Shown piece by piece: positions 36,460-46,395 of a stretch of DNA of 64,000 nucleotides. Made by a program: the position numbers and the translations under genes. This DNA is from a virus. The stretch is from positions 1 through 64,000 of the IMG/VR virus record IMGVR_UViG_3300030060_003348; one strand, given 5' to 3'. Below the pieces are notes generated by a model, which made no database searches, was not told where the DNA came from, and saw only the letters and a list, made by a program, of their open reading frames with translations. Every line of letters begins with the position of its first letter. Positions within the stretch are counted from its first letter, which is position 1.

Positions 36460-36500
36460 AAAAAAAATAAAAGGACCGAGGCCGAAGCCCCGGTTCTTTT
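36460..36500 (-). terminator. Terminator or attenuator after the major capsid gene
   Basis: On the minus strand AAAAGAACCGGGGC (36500-36487), loop TTCG, GCCTCGGTCCTTTT (36482-36469) forms a 14-position stem with one mismatch and one G-T pair. It is followed by TTTT-A-TTTTTTTT. It begins 13 bases after the capsid stop codon, so it should end or attenuate most capsid transcripts and let the capsid message accumulate. Confidence 0.88.
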
Positions 36501-36513
36501 AAAAATCTAATGT

Positions 36514-37953
36514 TTATCCTTTCATTAGTACAAAGTTATTTGCACCTTGAACAACTAAACATCTTTCAGATAAGAAGTGCATCTCCATCGCATCTAAATC
36601 AGAAGTAGTAGCACCAACCGAACCAGTAGTCCAAGTTTTGTACTTTCTGCTTTCCATGTTAGAAGCTCTGTAACGTACATGTAAGAAAGGTCTCTTAAGA
36701 TTCTTTCCTAATGATTGGTCGTATACAGAAGATACACCAGCAGGTATCATAACACCGTGGATAGCATTAGTACCGTCCGTAGAGTTAATTAAACCTCTTG
36801 TTGATTTATCGTTTAGATATTTGAAATCAGATTTGTAGAAGTCATAAGAACCTCTTCTGAAACCAGTGAAACCTAAGTTCAACGCCATGTCTTCTTCGTT
36901 GTTAAATACACCGTAAGCGACACCACCCTGAGCACCAGATGATAAACCTGCAAGCATGTCATCAATTGCTAGTGATACAGTTCTGTCAACGAACATCATG
37001 TTTTCTTCAATAGCACCGTTAGCATCAAGCTCGTCGATAATTAAATCAAACTCAGTTAATGTAGCAGCGTTATCTAAAGCATTAGATACATTACCTCTAG
37101 TTTCTAAAGCTTCCCAAAGACCTTCAGTTCCAGCAATTACACCAGCACCAGTAGCAGTATTTGCTAACGCTGTTGTTGGAGCAGTTGATTCCATCATTGC
37201 CATTTCTAAGTAGTCAGAGAATCTAGCTTTAGTATCACCTGAAGCTTTTAGGTACCATAAGTAACCTGATTGACCTTCTTCACCAGAAATTTCAACCCAA
37301 CCAATTTGAGAAGCGTCAGATCCAGAGATCTCATACTTGTCTTTTAATATGATTGGCTTGTTAGTTCTAGATTTGTGCTGAGGAACGTTAGCACCATCTC
37401 TACCTAAAGTTCCTTTTGCAAATTCAGATCCATATACTAGTATGCTAACTTCACCAGCGGCTAAGTTACCACTAGCAGCGTTAGCGCCATCGTAACGTAA
37501 AGCATCTACAACACCAGTAGTAGCGTTAACAGCTTTTACAAACATCTGAACAGTGTCATCAGCGTCTGATACTAAAAGCATGTCACCAACTCTAATACCG
37601 TGTTCAGTTGCACCTACAGCGATACCGTCTACGTCAGTAGAACCAGTACCAAAAGTAAATGTAGCAACTTTCGCAGCAGCAGTCATGTCAACTAGTTTGT
37701 ATGATAAATGTAATCTACCTTGCTCTGACCAAATTACTTGATCAGCCGCCATAGATTCTTCAGCCCCAACTTGCGATAAGAAACCTGATATAGTTCTGTT
37801 TCCAAAAACTTCAGCTTCTTTCTCCATTAGGTCTGGTAAGTATTGTTGTGCCCAGTCATTAGTTCCATTTGCGAAATCTAAATAAGCAGTGCTCAACGTT
37901 TGTTTAGTCGGTGCTGGAGTATAACCAGCAGCCGGTACACCTGTTACAGCCAT
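36514..37953 (-). CDS. Major capsid protein
   Basis: A 479-residue protein between the scaffold gene and the strong terminator. It starts MAVTGVPAAGYTPAPTKQTL and has long helices (FANGTNDWAQQYLPDLMEKE) and beta segments consistent with an HK97-type capsid protein. The C-terminal part has RRGSYDFYKSDFKYLNDK and RKYKTWTTGSVG. Codon use is cleaner and slightly richer in GC than its neighbours, as expected of a highly expressed gene. The identification rests on context, length and general sequence style. Confidence 0.85.
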   Translation of the reverse strand: MAVTGVPAAGYTPAPTKQTLSTAYLDFANGTNDWAQQYLPDLMEKEAEVFGNRTISGFLSQVGAEESMAADQVIWSEQGRLHLSYKLVDMTAAAKVATFTFGTGSTDVDGIAVGATEHGIRVGDMLLVSDADDTVQMFVKAVNATTGVVDALRYDGANAASGNLAAGEVSILVYGSEFAKGTLGRDGANVPQHKSRTNKPIILKDKYEISGSDASQIGWVEISGEEGQSGYLWYLKASGDTKARFSDYLEMAMMESTAPTTALANTATGAGVIAGTEGLWEALETRGNVSNALDNAATLTEFDLIIDELDANGAIEENMMFVDRTVSLAIDDMLAGLSSGAQGGVAYGVFNNEEDMALNLGFTGFRRGSYDFYKSDFKYLNDKSTRGLINSTDGTNAIHGVMIPAGVSSVYDQSLGKNLKRPFLHVRYRASNMESRKYKTWTTGSVGATTSDLDAMEMHFLSERCLVVQGANNFVLMKG

Positions 37954-37978
37954 AATTTTAAATTTTTAAATTAATAGT

Positions 37979-39124
37979 TTATTTTCTTATTCTTTTTTTA
38001 ACTCGTAGCTTCATGTCGTTTGCGCTGTCTCCCAACACTTTAAACTTGATACCTCCTTGACCTTCATAAACTTTATGAGACTCTCTTGATGTATTAATGT
38101 TTTTTGACTCGGCAACTGATTGCTTTATAGCATCAGATTTACCTTGCTCATAGAAATGTTTAGCTATTGCATCAGGATTCATTGCAGTAAAAAGTCCTTT
38201 GTGATAACCAGCAGCATCACTCATAACATTTTTATCGTTTAGAAACTTTCCAACGAAGTTATTAATGTCTATTTGCGTAGTTTTCACATTTTCAACATTC
38301 CCAACATCATAAACCATTTTTTGGTCACCGATATTAAATTCAAAACCTTTAAAGTTTTTATTAAAAACTTTGTCAGTTTGTTCTTTAAATGCAGTTTGTT
38401 GGGTTTGTATCATTTTTGCTGTTTCTTCCTCCTGTGCATTGTACTTATTGAAGAATTCAACTGCTTCTTGTTGCTCACTCGTGAGCTTTGAACCAGCTTT
38501 TATTTCTTCATAATATTTGGATTTTCGCTCTTCCAAGTGAGACCTAGCCTCAGCAACTTGCTCTTTTAAGGCCAATTTTTTTCTTTTAACTTCTTTTTCG
38601 TCCATCACCTCTTCATCTACAGAATACTTATCTTCTAATAAAAAGTTTATTTCTTCATCAGAAAGGTGTGGTTTTGTTTCTTTGTAATAATTATGCATTA
38701 CTTCAGAGTCATCTAACTCTTTAACATCTGTGTTTAATCTTACATAATCATTTATATCTCCACCAGTGTCGTTCATAAACTCAACAAGTTTTTGAACATT
38801 TTCTGGAACTTCTATATACTCTTCTTCAGACTCTACCTGTTGTTCTTCAACATTTTCACCAGCGCTTGGTTCTTCATTTTGAACGGTTTGCTCCCCTGGT
38901 GGTACTTCTTCAACCACTTCTTGTACAGCTTCGGTTGGTTGATCTGCAGGTACGTCTGTTGTTTCTTGCTCTTGATCGGCATTACTAGTTTCGTTAAATT
39001 TGTTAAGATCTACTTTTATATCACCATCATCATTGTATGATATGTGAGTAGGTTCTACTTGTTCTGTGGTTTCTTCCACAGGTTGTTGTGTGGTTTCTTC
39101 AACCACGTCTTTGTTTTCTTCCAT
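37979..39124 (-). CDS. Scaffolding protein
   Basis: A 381-residue, strongly acidic protein. Residues 1-110 are dominated by Glu, Gln, Thr and Val. A long coiled coil (about 170-250) with KLALKEQVAEARSHLEERKS follows, and the end is basic (LRVKKRIRK). An acidic, helical protein between portal and capsid genes is the normal description of a scaffold that organises procapsid assembly through a basic C-terminal hook. Confidence 0.75.
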   Translation of the reverse strand: MEENKDVVEETTQQPVEETTEQVEPTHISYNDDGDIKVDLNKFNETSNADQEQETTDVPADQPTEAVQEVVEEVPPGEQTVQNEEPSAGENVEEQQVESEEEYIEVPENVQKLVEFMNDTGGDINDYVRLNTDVKELDDSEVMHNYYKETKPHLSDEEINFLLEDKYSVDEEVMDEKEVKRKKLALKEQVAEARSHLEERKSKYYEEIKAGSKLTSEQQEAVEFFNKYNAQEEETAKMIQTQQTAFKEQTDKVFNKNFKGFEFNIGDQKMVYDVGNVENVKTTQIDINNFVGKFLNDKNVMSDAAGYHKGLFTAMNPDAIAKHFYEQGKSDAIKQSVAESKNINTSRESHKVYEGQGGIKFKVLGDSANDMKLRVKKRIRK

Positions 39125-39144
39125 AATAAAATAATATTAAATAA

Positions 39145-41493
39145 TTAGTTTTGTGTTAATCCAGCAACTCCCATTCCTCCTTTCATTTCGTCCATACCTT
39201 TAGACTCAAATTTTTGTTGCTCTCTTCTTTCTTTACCTTGCTCTTTTACATCTTCTTTTTGTAAAGCAGCTTTATTTTCCATTTGTTTTAGCTCTTTGTT
39301 AAGTTTAAACTCATGGTCCATAAGTTTCATTTTAAGCTCTGCCTCTTCTCTCATGTATTGTATTTTCATACCGTTTCTTTTCTCCTCCATTTGCATATCA
39401 GCTTCTAATTTAGCCTGTTGTTTTTGTTGCTCGGCTTGAGCTGCTGCTTGAGCTGTTTGTTGTTGAGACTGACTTTGAGCGTCTATATTTTGCTTTTGCA
39501 TAGCCTGCTCTCTTTCCAGTTTCTTTTTCTTTTTATACTTTATTAACTGGTTAGCCATTTTTAGATTTTTAACCTGCCTAATGTCAATAGCATCGTCAAC
39601 ATCTAAACTTTTTTGTTGTATAGCCATTTGAATATTATTCTCAAGCTGGGCTTTCTCCTCTTCATCTGGTGCTAAATCAATAAATATACCAAAATCATAA
39701 AGGTGCAATTCCTTCATCTCATCTAATGTAGCTACGTTGTGAGCTCCTATCTGTTGTATAAAAGCATCTTTTGTTGGTGAATATTCTACAATATCAGATA
39801 CTCTTAGTGATAATTGCTCTGCGACTTCAACTGTTAAAAATAAACTAGAATCTAAAATATGTCTTGTAGCTACATTTGAGTTAGCCGCAGCTAATTTCTG
39901 TATACCAACTAATGATCTAGAATCAGGTGTAGAAGCATCTCTAGCCTCATTTAAACCGGTTACATCTCTAATCATTTGCAGATAATAGTTATAGTTACCT
40001 ATTAACGCTTGTAATTTACCGCCAACTCCTTGACCGTTTGATATTTCTTGTATAGGTACTTTTCCTGGATTTTGGTCTCCATCTTGAGTGAAAGATCTAC
40101 CAACAACCGATCCAGTTTGGAAGAACATGTTTAAAGCTTCTTGTGCGTTATAATTTGTTCCATTACCTAAATCAACCTCTGCTAAACCATCGACATCTAA
40201 AAACACACCATCAGGAACCATTCTTGATAATACTTGTTGTAATTTTAAATGTGTTAACTGTATCATATCAGCAAAGCTAGTAATTCTACTAACAATAGAT
40301 TCTATTTTACCGTTATACATTTTAGGAGCAACAATAGAATAATTCATTTTAACTTTATTCATATCGCTTTTAGTTCTCATCATATTGTCAGCTTTTTTCC
40401 ACTTTAACAATATATCTGTTCCTAAAACTAAAGCTCCCTCAAACAAACACTCTATAGATCTTTGTAATCTTGAGTAATCAGCGGCATCTTTTGGTGGTTT
40501 AAACGTGTCGTCTCTACGTATAGATTTCTCAGCGCCAGAACCTAATTTTTTAACCTTGTATACATCATTCATGTATGTTTTGTAGTTAAAATATAATATA
40601 GCAACTTTATTTTTATCATTATCAGCTTGAACAAAACCATTTCCGGTTCTATTAGTATATTTAGAAACTATATTTTTTAATTGAAAATGATCTAAATGTG
40701 GAAACTCTTTTGCAACTTCATTTACTGGTATATATTTAACCTCTCCAACATAATATATGTCTTCAAAGTAAGGTGATTCTGTATAAGAATAAACTAAATT
40801 AGCTGGATCAACATATTCTACCTTAGCACCTTCGGACCAGTTAAAAGTTGTTTTACAAGCACCAATACCTAATACTGTTAAATCTTCTAAACACCTTCTT
40901 CTAATTAAATCATACTTACAACCGTCCATCAAAGTATTTAAAGCCGTTTCGTTTGCAATTTCAACAGCTTGTTTGTAACTAAGCTGCATGTGTAGTTCTA
41001 GCTCTGCTTTTGTATCTGGTAATTCTGCTGGATCATTTTTGTATAAATCTACATTAAAAAGCTGTTTTGCGTTATCGTTAAACTCTCTTGATTGCATATC
41101 AGCCATAAGGCCTTCCATGTACTCTGTTCTTTTTGCTACTCCGTATTGATCTTGCGAATACGCTTTTAGCTCATAACCTCTACCAGCCATACCGTTAACA
41201 ACTATGTCAACAAATTTAGGTATAATTGGAACTGGTGTCCAGTCTAAGTTTAAATAGCTTAAGTCGCCATTTATTGATAACTCATCTTTATATTTTTGTA
41301 TGCTTTGTTCTCCCCTCGCGTATAATCTTAAATTATGAAATTTCCTTTGTGTATGTGAAGATCTACTGTGAGCAGGACCATCAAACCACTCTAGCTCTAT
41401 AGCCTTAGCTACTTTTAAGCCATAGTCTTCAGTCATCTTTTCTAGATCACTTACGACTTGAGAAGGAAAATTTTTATGTACAGACTCTGCCAT
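39145..41493 (-). CDS. Portal protein
   Basis: A 782-residue portal, the dodecameric ring through which DNA enters and leaves the head. The N-terminal part includes HNLRLYARGEQSIQKYKDEL and YLNLDWTPVPIIPKFVDIVV, typical of portals in crAss-like and related podoviruses. The middle carries helix-rich clip and stem segments, and the last 150 residues form a Gln/Lys/Glu-rich coiled coil that fits a barrel or an ejection-gate extension. It lies two bases after the terminase gene and before the scaffold. Confidence 0.9.
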   Translation of the reverse strand: MAESVHKNFPSQVVSDLEKMTEDYGLKVAKAIELEWFDGPAHSRSSHTQRKFHNLRLYARGEQSIQKYKDELSINGDLSYLNLDWTPVPIIPKFVDIVVNGMAGRGYELKAYSQDQYGVAKRTEYMEGLMADMQSREFNDNAKQLFNVDLYKNDPAELPDTKAELELHMQLSYKQAVEIANETALNTLMDGCKYDLIRRRCLEDLTVLGIGACKTTFNWSEGAKVEYVDPANLVYSYTESPYFEDIYYVGEVKYIPVNEVAKEFPHLDHFQLKNIVSKYTNRTGNGFVQADNDKNKVAILYFNYKTYMNDVYKVKKLGSGAEKSIRRDDTFKPPKDAADYSRLQRSIECLFEGALVLGTDILLKWKKADNMMRTKSDMNKVKMNYSIVAPKMYNGKIESIVSRITSFADMIQLTHLKLQQVLSRMVPDGVFLDVDGLAEVDLGNGTNYNAQEALNMFFQTGSVVGRSFTQDGDQNPGKVPIQEISNGQGVGGKLQALIGNYNYYLQMIRDVTGLNEARDASTPDSRSLVGIQKLAAANSNVATRHILDSSLFLTVEVAEQLSLRVSDIVEYSPTKDAFIQQIGAHNVATLDEMKELHLYDFGIFIDLAPDEEEKAQLENNIQMAIQQKSLDVDDAIDIRQVKNLKMANQLIKYKKKKKLEREQAMQKQNIDAQSQSQQQTAQAAAQAEQQKQQAKLEADMQMEEKRNGMKIQYMREEAELKMKLMDHEFKLNKELKQMENKAALQKEDVKEQGKERREQQKFESKGMDEMKGGMGVAGLTQN

Positions 41494-41494
41494 A

Positions 41495-43711
41495 TTATCG
41501 TTTAATTATTGTTGAATTTGTGCCTCTATTATTATATCTGGCTATATTTATATCTACTTTTGGTTTTTCTATTTTAGCATTTGGAGTATAAAGATGTTTA
41601 TTACAAGCCATTATAGCTAAACCAGAACTTATAGTTGCATCAAATTTTGTTCTTTTTGTTATATCAAATTTACTCCAATCGTTTAATGTATTGTTAAAAT
41701 ACATATTACCGTAAACACCCTCTTTAGTTTCTCCGACCTTTTCTTGTATATACATTTCAATAGCCGCAGCGTGAGCTTGTTTTATATCTTCACTAGAGTT
41801 TGGTATACCACCTATTTCTTTTTCTGCTACAGATAATTTATTCCAAACTTTATCAGGTCTGTTCATGCTAAAACCTCTATACCCTCTTCTTCTAAAATAA
41901 TAAAGTAATCTTGGTTTATTATTTTCTGCAAGTATTGGCATGCCATAAAATACACAAGCCATTAATACATCTTCAAAAAACATATCAGCTGTTTGTGGTC
42001 TTGCTATGTATTCTAAAAAAAACTGGCTTGGTGGCGCGTTTTCCATCGAAAACTTAGTTAATCCATGTAGCGCTCCTTTAGATCCTTTACCATCAACAGT
42101 ACCACTAATATCGTAACTGTCACAGCCAAACGCACCGACGTGCTCATTACCTGGGTATCTAATTCCATTTTTTATAATTTGTTTGTTTTGTATTTCACCA
42201 GGTGGTACCCAGCTAATATTAAACCTACCTTTTGGATTTGGATAAAAAATAACTTTCCCATCTTTTACACCATTAACCCATTGAAAATTACCTTTTGTTA
42301 TACCTAAGCTATTATAAAGACCTTCGTTATAATCTATTTGTTCGTATATTTTAACTAAGTTAAATATACTATTTTTTGACTCATCTCTAAAAGCGTGTTC
42401 TGTAGTTCTTGGAAACTGTCTGTAAAACTCGTTTAAAGCATCTTGATCTGACTTCAATCCATCAACTTCATTTTGCCAATTATCTATTACACCTAAATCT
42501 ATTAACTCTCCATGTGGGTCAACGATGTCGATGTCAGGCGTAGTAAATACAGGAAGTCCGTATTCGTCAATAAATCCTTCATAGTTCCATTCCATTGGGA
42601 TAAACAAAGAGTACAAACCAGACTTCGTTTGACCATTTCTATTTCGCTCTGTGACATCGGAACTGTTGTATAGTTTTTTAAAATTGTCTCCACCTTTGTC
42701 TAATGCGTTTGAAGTCGAGCCCATCATACATTTACCTATAATCCTACTACCTAATCGTAAACATGTTTTTGTAACCCTCCAGTTATTTAATATATTATCG
42801 GGTCTTTCCCACTTACCACTTTCATCGTGTACTAGTAAAGATAACTTTTCACCATCATAACTATTATCTCCTGTGTTTTTCCAATCTATTGTAGTGTCTA
42901 ATCCTTGTAAATCCTCAACCTGTTCGTTTGCTGTAATTTTTCTTCTTGTAAACTTACTGGCTGGTACTCTATACGCCAATTCTGTTTTAGGTCGATCCAT
43001 ACCATCTTGGATAGGTTTAAAAAAGAAAGGATAGTTTATACTAATTGGTACAACTTTATCTGTAAACATTTTCTTAGCATCAGCACCCGTTTTAGACAGT
43101 ATACCATACCTACTATCACTTGACATTGTTGCTAGATTAACAGTCTCAGCTGATGACATAAAAGAAAAACCAGATCGTCTATTTTTAAGGTAACACATAC
43201 CATAACATCTTTTATCAGCTTTACATGCCTCCCAAAATATATAAAATATTCTATTAGCTTCCCTAAAATCTGGAGCACCGACATCTATTTTGCTCCATTG
43301 TAAATACATGTAGTGTGTTCCTACTATATAAGTTGGTTTACCATTGTTAATAAACCAAAAACCTTCGTCTCTTCTTTTAAACTCCTCATCAATATAATCA
43401 TACCATTTAGCCTTGTTTTCTTCTGGATAAGATCTCCAATCAAATATATTTTTTAATCTAGCTAAATCTTTAGGATATTCTTGTTTTACCCATTTATTAT
43501 CTTCGTTCTTATATATTTCTTTTGGTTGTTTTGGTAACGCTATTTGTAAATTTTGAATTTCAAGTATTTCACCAATTTGACCAGTTCTTGATATAACGAT
43601 AATATCATGTTCTTTATTGTATCCATATTTCCATTTTTTACCACGATTTAAACGTGTTATAGTTGTTTGTTTTATAGGCTCTACAACCTTAACCAAATTT
43701 TGCTCGTACAT
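41495..43711 (-). CDS. Terminase large subunit
   Basis: A 738-residue DNA-packaging motor. The ATPase half shows YLKNRRSGFSFMSSAE as a variant Walker A region and LSLLVHDESGK as Walker B with the catalytic Glu. The nuclease half starts with GAFGCDSYDISG, where the Asp is a metal ligand. The N-terminal region has FWFINNGKPTYIVGTHYMYL, a landmark of this terminase group. It is larger than average terminases but normal for crAss-like types. The start codon overlaps the stop of the preceding small gene. Confidence 0.9.
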   Translation of the reverse strand: MYEQNLVKVVEPIKQTTITRLNRGKKWKYGYNKEHDIIVISRTGQIGEILEIQNLQIALPKQPKEIYKNEDNKWVKQEYPKDLARLKNIFDWRSYPEENKAKWYDYIDEEFKRRDEGFWFINNGKPTYIVGTHYMYLQWSKIDVGAPDFREANRIFYIFWEACKADKRCYGMCYLKNRRSGFSFMSSAETVNLATMSSDSRYGILSKTGADAKKMFTDKVVPISINYPFFFKPIQDGMDRPKTELAYRVPASKFTRRKITANEQVEDLQGLDTTIDWKNTGDNSYDGEKLSLLVHDESGKWERPDNILNNWRVTKTCLRLGSRIIGKCMMGSTSNALDKGGDNFKKLYNSSDVTERNRNGQTKSGLYSLFIPMEWNYEGFIDEYGLPVFTTPDIDIVDPHGELIDLGVIDNWQNEVDGLKSDQDALNEFYRQFPRTTEHAFRDESKNSIFNLVKIYEQIDYNEGLYNSLGITKGNFQWVNGVKDGKVIFYPNPKGRFNISWVPPGEIQNKQIIKNGIRYPGNEHVGAFGCDSYDISGTVDGKGSKGALHGLTKFSMENAPPSQFFLEYIARPQTADMFFEDVLMACVFYGMPILAENNKPRLLYYFRRRGYRGFSMNRPDKVWNKLSVAEKEIGGIPNSSEDIKQAHAAAIEMYIQEKVGETKEGVYGNMYFNNTLNDWSKFDITKRTKFDATISSGLAIMACNKHLYTPNAKIEKPKVDINIARYNNRGTNSTIIKR

Positions 43712-43989
43712 TACTTAGATCTACTTTCTGCGAATCCCTTAAAAGTCTTTTTCTTTGTCTCTTCAGGTGTTTTTCCCTCAAGCATGTTTTTTTCCTCTTG
43801 AATTCTGTTAAGTATCTCGAATGCGTCAAATATAGCTAGTTTTTTTGTAGCTGCAGCATTTTTTAATCTATCGGCAGAAACATCATCTTCTGTATTAGTA
43901 ATAATCTTTTCTCTAGCTACATTAATAAGCTCTTCAACTGCCCTGTGCCCAGCTTGGATTATAAGTTTTTTCGTTTCCTTGATATTCAT
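43711..43989 (-). CDS. Possible small terminase subunit
   Basis: A 92-residue helical protein directly before the large terminase gene. It has VSADRLKNAAATKKLAIFDA and FEILNRIQEEKNML, a helical layout common to small proteins at this position. The basic C-terminus could contact DNA. It overlaps the end of the upstream gene by 56 bases, which is long but the only Met in a suitable place is at 43989. The small-terminase role is inferred from position. Confidence 0.55.
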   Translation of the reverse strand: MNIKETKKLIIQAGHRAVEELINVAREKIITNTEDDVSADRLKNAAATKKLAIFDAFEILNRIQEEKNMLEGKTPEETKKKTFKGFAESRSK

Positions 43990-44521
43990 ATTTAATTGTA
44001 ATTGAATTTGATCTAACTCTGTATAATCTTTGTCCGTCTATAACAAACTCAAATTTACTACGAGCTTTAAATTGTACTAAACTGTTTTTTTCAACAGTAC
44101 CGTCAGAATAAACAACAACGCCTCTTAGCTGTTCTTTTTCATTGTATAATTCATTTGTTTCTTCTAATGGTTGTAAAAATAAATAACCTTTTAATGGTTT
44201 CCAGTTGTTATTTATTTTATAAGCATATATTTGATCTGGATAAACTATATATGTTTTTTCATTAAAAAAACTAGCACTATTTTTTTCTTCAGCATATTGA
44301 TTGTACCATCTTCTAAAAACGTTGTGATGTACTATAACTGTATCACCAACCTTTATGTCTGTTTCAGAAAGTATTGGTACCGCTTTTACAATAGCTTCTC
44401 TATTTATAAATTGATGATTAGATATTTCAGTATTTAAAACAAGTTCTTTGTCACCAATTTTTTTACTATTATTGTATCTTTCACCTTTTGGTTCTATAAC
44501 AAAACCATAAACGCTTTTCAT
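43934..44521 (-). CDS. Conserved beta-barrel protein near the terminase
   Basis: A 195-residue protein with KIGDKELVLNTEISNHQFIN, DTVIVHHNVFRRW and YPDQIYAYKINNNWKPLKGY. The VGDTVIVHHN segment has the look of a GroES-like barrel, but the sequence is too distant to call it a co-chaperonin, and a clearer GroES gene exists at 54052-54309. I recall related genes beside the terminase in marine podoviruses. Role unknown, perhaps in head assembly. Confidence 0.6.
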   Translation of the reverse strand: MKSVYGFVIEPKGERYNNSKKIGDKELVLNTEISNHQFINREAIVKAVPILSETDIKVGDTVIVHHNVFRRWYNQYAEEKNSASFFNEKTYIVYPDQIYAYKINNNWKPLKGYLFLQPLEETNELYNEKEQLRGVVVYSDGTVEKNSLVQFKARSKFEFVIDGQRLYRVRSNSITIKYEYQGNEKTYNPSWAQGS

Positions 44522-44742
44522 TAGTATTCTAAATTATATTCTACAGATATAGCCATGTTTTTATTAAAGTCTTTCCAAGGTATAACTTGATTTCTTTTTT
44601 TAATATATATAGAATACTTATCGTCCTCCTCTAGTATGTTACAGATGGTATGACCGCCATACACTTCTTGCCCCACGGCATAGTGCATAGCGTCATTTTT
44701 ATAATCTTTACCTATACTGATTTTACGAATTAACCTCTCCAT
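44521..44742 (-). CDS. Small conserved protein, 73 residues
   Basis: Starts MERLIRKISIGKDYKNDAMH and contains YAVGQEVYGGHTI and a C-terminal strand SVEYNLEY. The ATG at 44742 is preferred over one at 44766, which lies deeper inside the upstream gene. The ATG of the next gene overlaps its stop (44521). It is basic and beta-rich. Function unknown, probably late because of its position. Confidence 0.6.
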   Translation of the reverse strand: MERLIRKISIGKDYKNDAMHYAVGQEVYGGHTICNILEEDDKYSIYIKKRNQVIPWKDFNKNMAISVEYNLEY

Positions 44743-45019
44743 CTTCTGGGTGTTTAATAGCTCCATCTTTTAGGTCAATATCGATTTTACCGTATTTATC
44801 TTCAAGTTTTGCTTGTTGAACTTTAACCTCATCATTCAAGCCAGCCACTTGATGTAAAACTTGATGTTTTTGAACTTCTATTTTACCAAGGTGCATTTGT
44901 AAGCCATCTAGCCTAGAAACCACTTCTCTTATAGAAGTAAGTTCATCTGCAGTTATAAATTCAGCTTTTGGTTTTAAGTCTATTACTTCTTTAGACTTTT
45001 TTGTTTTTCTTTTTGCCAT
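44723..45019 (-). CDS. Coiled-coil protein, 98 residues
   Basis: A basic N-terminus (MAKRKTKKSKEVIDLKPK) is followed by a heptad-rich helix (SIREVVSRLDGLQMHLGKIE, VQKHQVLHQVAGLNDEVKVQ) and the short end LEDKYGKIDIDLKDG. The YG..I.I.L.DG ending is shared with other late genes of marine phages that I recall. It may be a virion or assembly protein. The message has an AT-rich leader of ATTAAA type. Confidence 0.6.
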   Translation of the reverse strand: MAKRKTKKSKEVIDLKPKAEFITADELTSIREVVSRLDGLQMHLGKIEVQKHQVLHQVAGLNDEVKVQQAKLEDKYGKIDIDLKDGAIKHPEDGEVNS

Positions 45020-45045
45020 TTTTTTTAATTTAAGTTAATTTAATT

Positions 45046-45306
45046 TTAATTGTCTATATCTGAAACGTATTCAATTGTTTCAATATCATCTTCAGTTACA
45101 CCAGTTCCATCACCAACCCAATCAGAACTATTATCAAACGTATAAGCTGATAACTCTGAAGCTGTTGTGAAACTATTTAGTGCACTACTTATAGTATCAC
45201 TTGTAACCACTATGTTTTTACTCTTATCTATGCTTCTGTGCATAAATTGTATATTTTCTTTGTTTAAAGTATCAAATACTTCGCTTGTTATTATATAGTA
45301 TTTCAT
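45046..45306 (-). CDS. Hypothetical protein, 86 residues
   Basis: An acidic protein, MKYYIITSEVFDTLNKENIQ, then Ser/Thr-rich and ending in a very acidic tail. It follows the LamG fibre gene by three bases, so it may be a fibre accessory or assembly factor. No family is recognised. Confidence 0.55.
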   Translation of the reverse strand: MKYYIITSEVFDTLNKENIQFMHRSIDKSKNIVVTSDTISSALNSFTTASELSAYTFDNSSDWVGDGTGVTEDDIETIEYVSDIDN

Positions 45307-45309
45307 TTT

Positions 45310-46395
45310 TTATATTGTTGCTATAGCAGAATCTCCATTTACTGAGAAGTTACCAGATGATTCCCCACTACTATCATTACCATTACCAGCTTCAAAAGTA
45401 TAATAACCTTTTAAATTACTAGCTGCACTATGACCGGTTGCATCTATTCTTGTACCGCCTCCATATAACTCTGACACTTCGCTTGCTGACAACGCTTTGT
45501 TCCATATTGTTAAATCATTGTAAAGAGTAGCTGCGCTGTTACCAGATTTTAGATTATTAGCTGTATTCATTCCTATAGCAACCTCTCTAGATGTGCTAGC
45601 ACTCATATTACCACCATTACCAACAGTTCTACCACTTGCGTAAAATCCAGTTCCAAGTGTAGAAGCGTTCCAGTAGCATTTTAAATGAGCAGGAGCGGAG
45701 CTATTAGTTCCACTCATGGTGAATGTTATCATTGTAAAGTCATCATCACCTACGTTCCCTCTGTTAGTAGCACTCCAATAAGTGCTAGAATTACCAGTTC
45801 CACTAGCACTTGTATATAAGTTTGCGGCTGCTCTTGCTGTTCCATAGTTGCCACTGTTAGCATGAAACAACCAAAATTGTTGAACATAATTGCTATTATT
45901 TTGACCACGCTCTATATATAATCTATTGTTTGACTCGTTATAAAATATTCTAACTTGTTGGTTTCTTGTTCCGGTACTATCCTCTTGGTTTGAGTGGAAA
46001 AAATGTATATTTGTATTTAAGTTAGCCGCCCAACCAGCTTTAACCCAAAATGATATTGTATGTGCTGTAGTACCAGTAACATTCCATGGTGAACTAGTAC
46101 CAGTAGAAGCAATTTGTATCATATTAGCCTCACCTGTAGTTATAGATTTTGAAACTGCTTTTGTATCAGAAAAACTACTAAGATCGTGATCATAAGCATA
46201 AAATTCAGACATTGCATGGGGCGCTTCACCATCAGGTCTATCTTCAGCTGCGTTACCTGTATTAATAGTACCTGCAGTACCATTAGAACACTCTAACAAG
46301 CTAGCTTCATCTGTAGCACTAGTATTATAAGTGTTAGTAGCTAACTCCGCTTTAATAGCAGCGAGACTTATAGCACCACTACTCGGGACGGCCAT
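45310..46395 (-). CDS. Tail fibre with LamG-like lectin domain
   Basis: A 361-residue fibre protein. The N-terminus MAVPSSGAISLAAIKAELAT is the typical virion-attachment start of marine phage fibres. Residues about 95-340 form a concanavalin A/LamG-like domain, ending with LTIWNKALSASEVSELYGGG, a signature of that fold. It probably binds glycans on the host. It overlaps the end of the S74 fibre gene by 17 bases. Confidence 0.78.
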   Translation of the reverse strand: MAVPSSGAISLAAIKAELATNTYNTSATDEASLLECSNGTAGTINTGNAAEDRPDGEAPHAMSEFYAYDHDLSSFSDTKAVSKSITTGEANMIQIASTGTSSPWNVTGTTAHTISFWVKAGWAANLNTNIHFFHSNQEDSTGTRNQQVRIFYNESNNRLYIERGQNNSNYVQQFWLFHANSGNYGTARAAANLYTSASGTGNSSTYWSATNRGNVGDDDFTMITFTMSGTNSSAPAHLKCYWNASTLGTGFYASGRTVGNGGNMSASTSREVAIGMNTANNLKSGNSAATLYNDLTIWNKALSASEVSELYGGGTRIDATGHSAASNLKGYYTFEAGNGNDSSGESSGNFSVNGDSAIATI

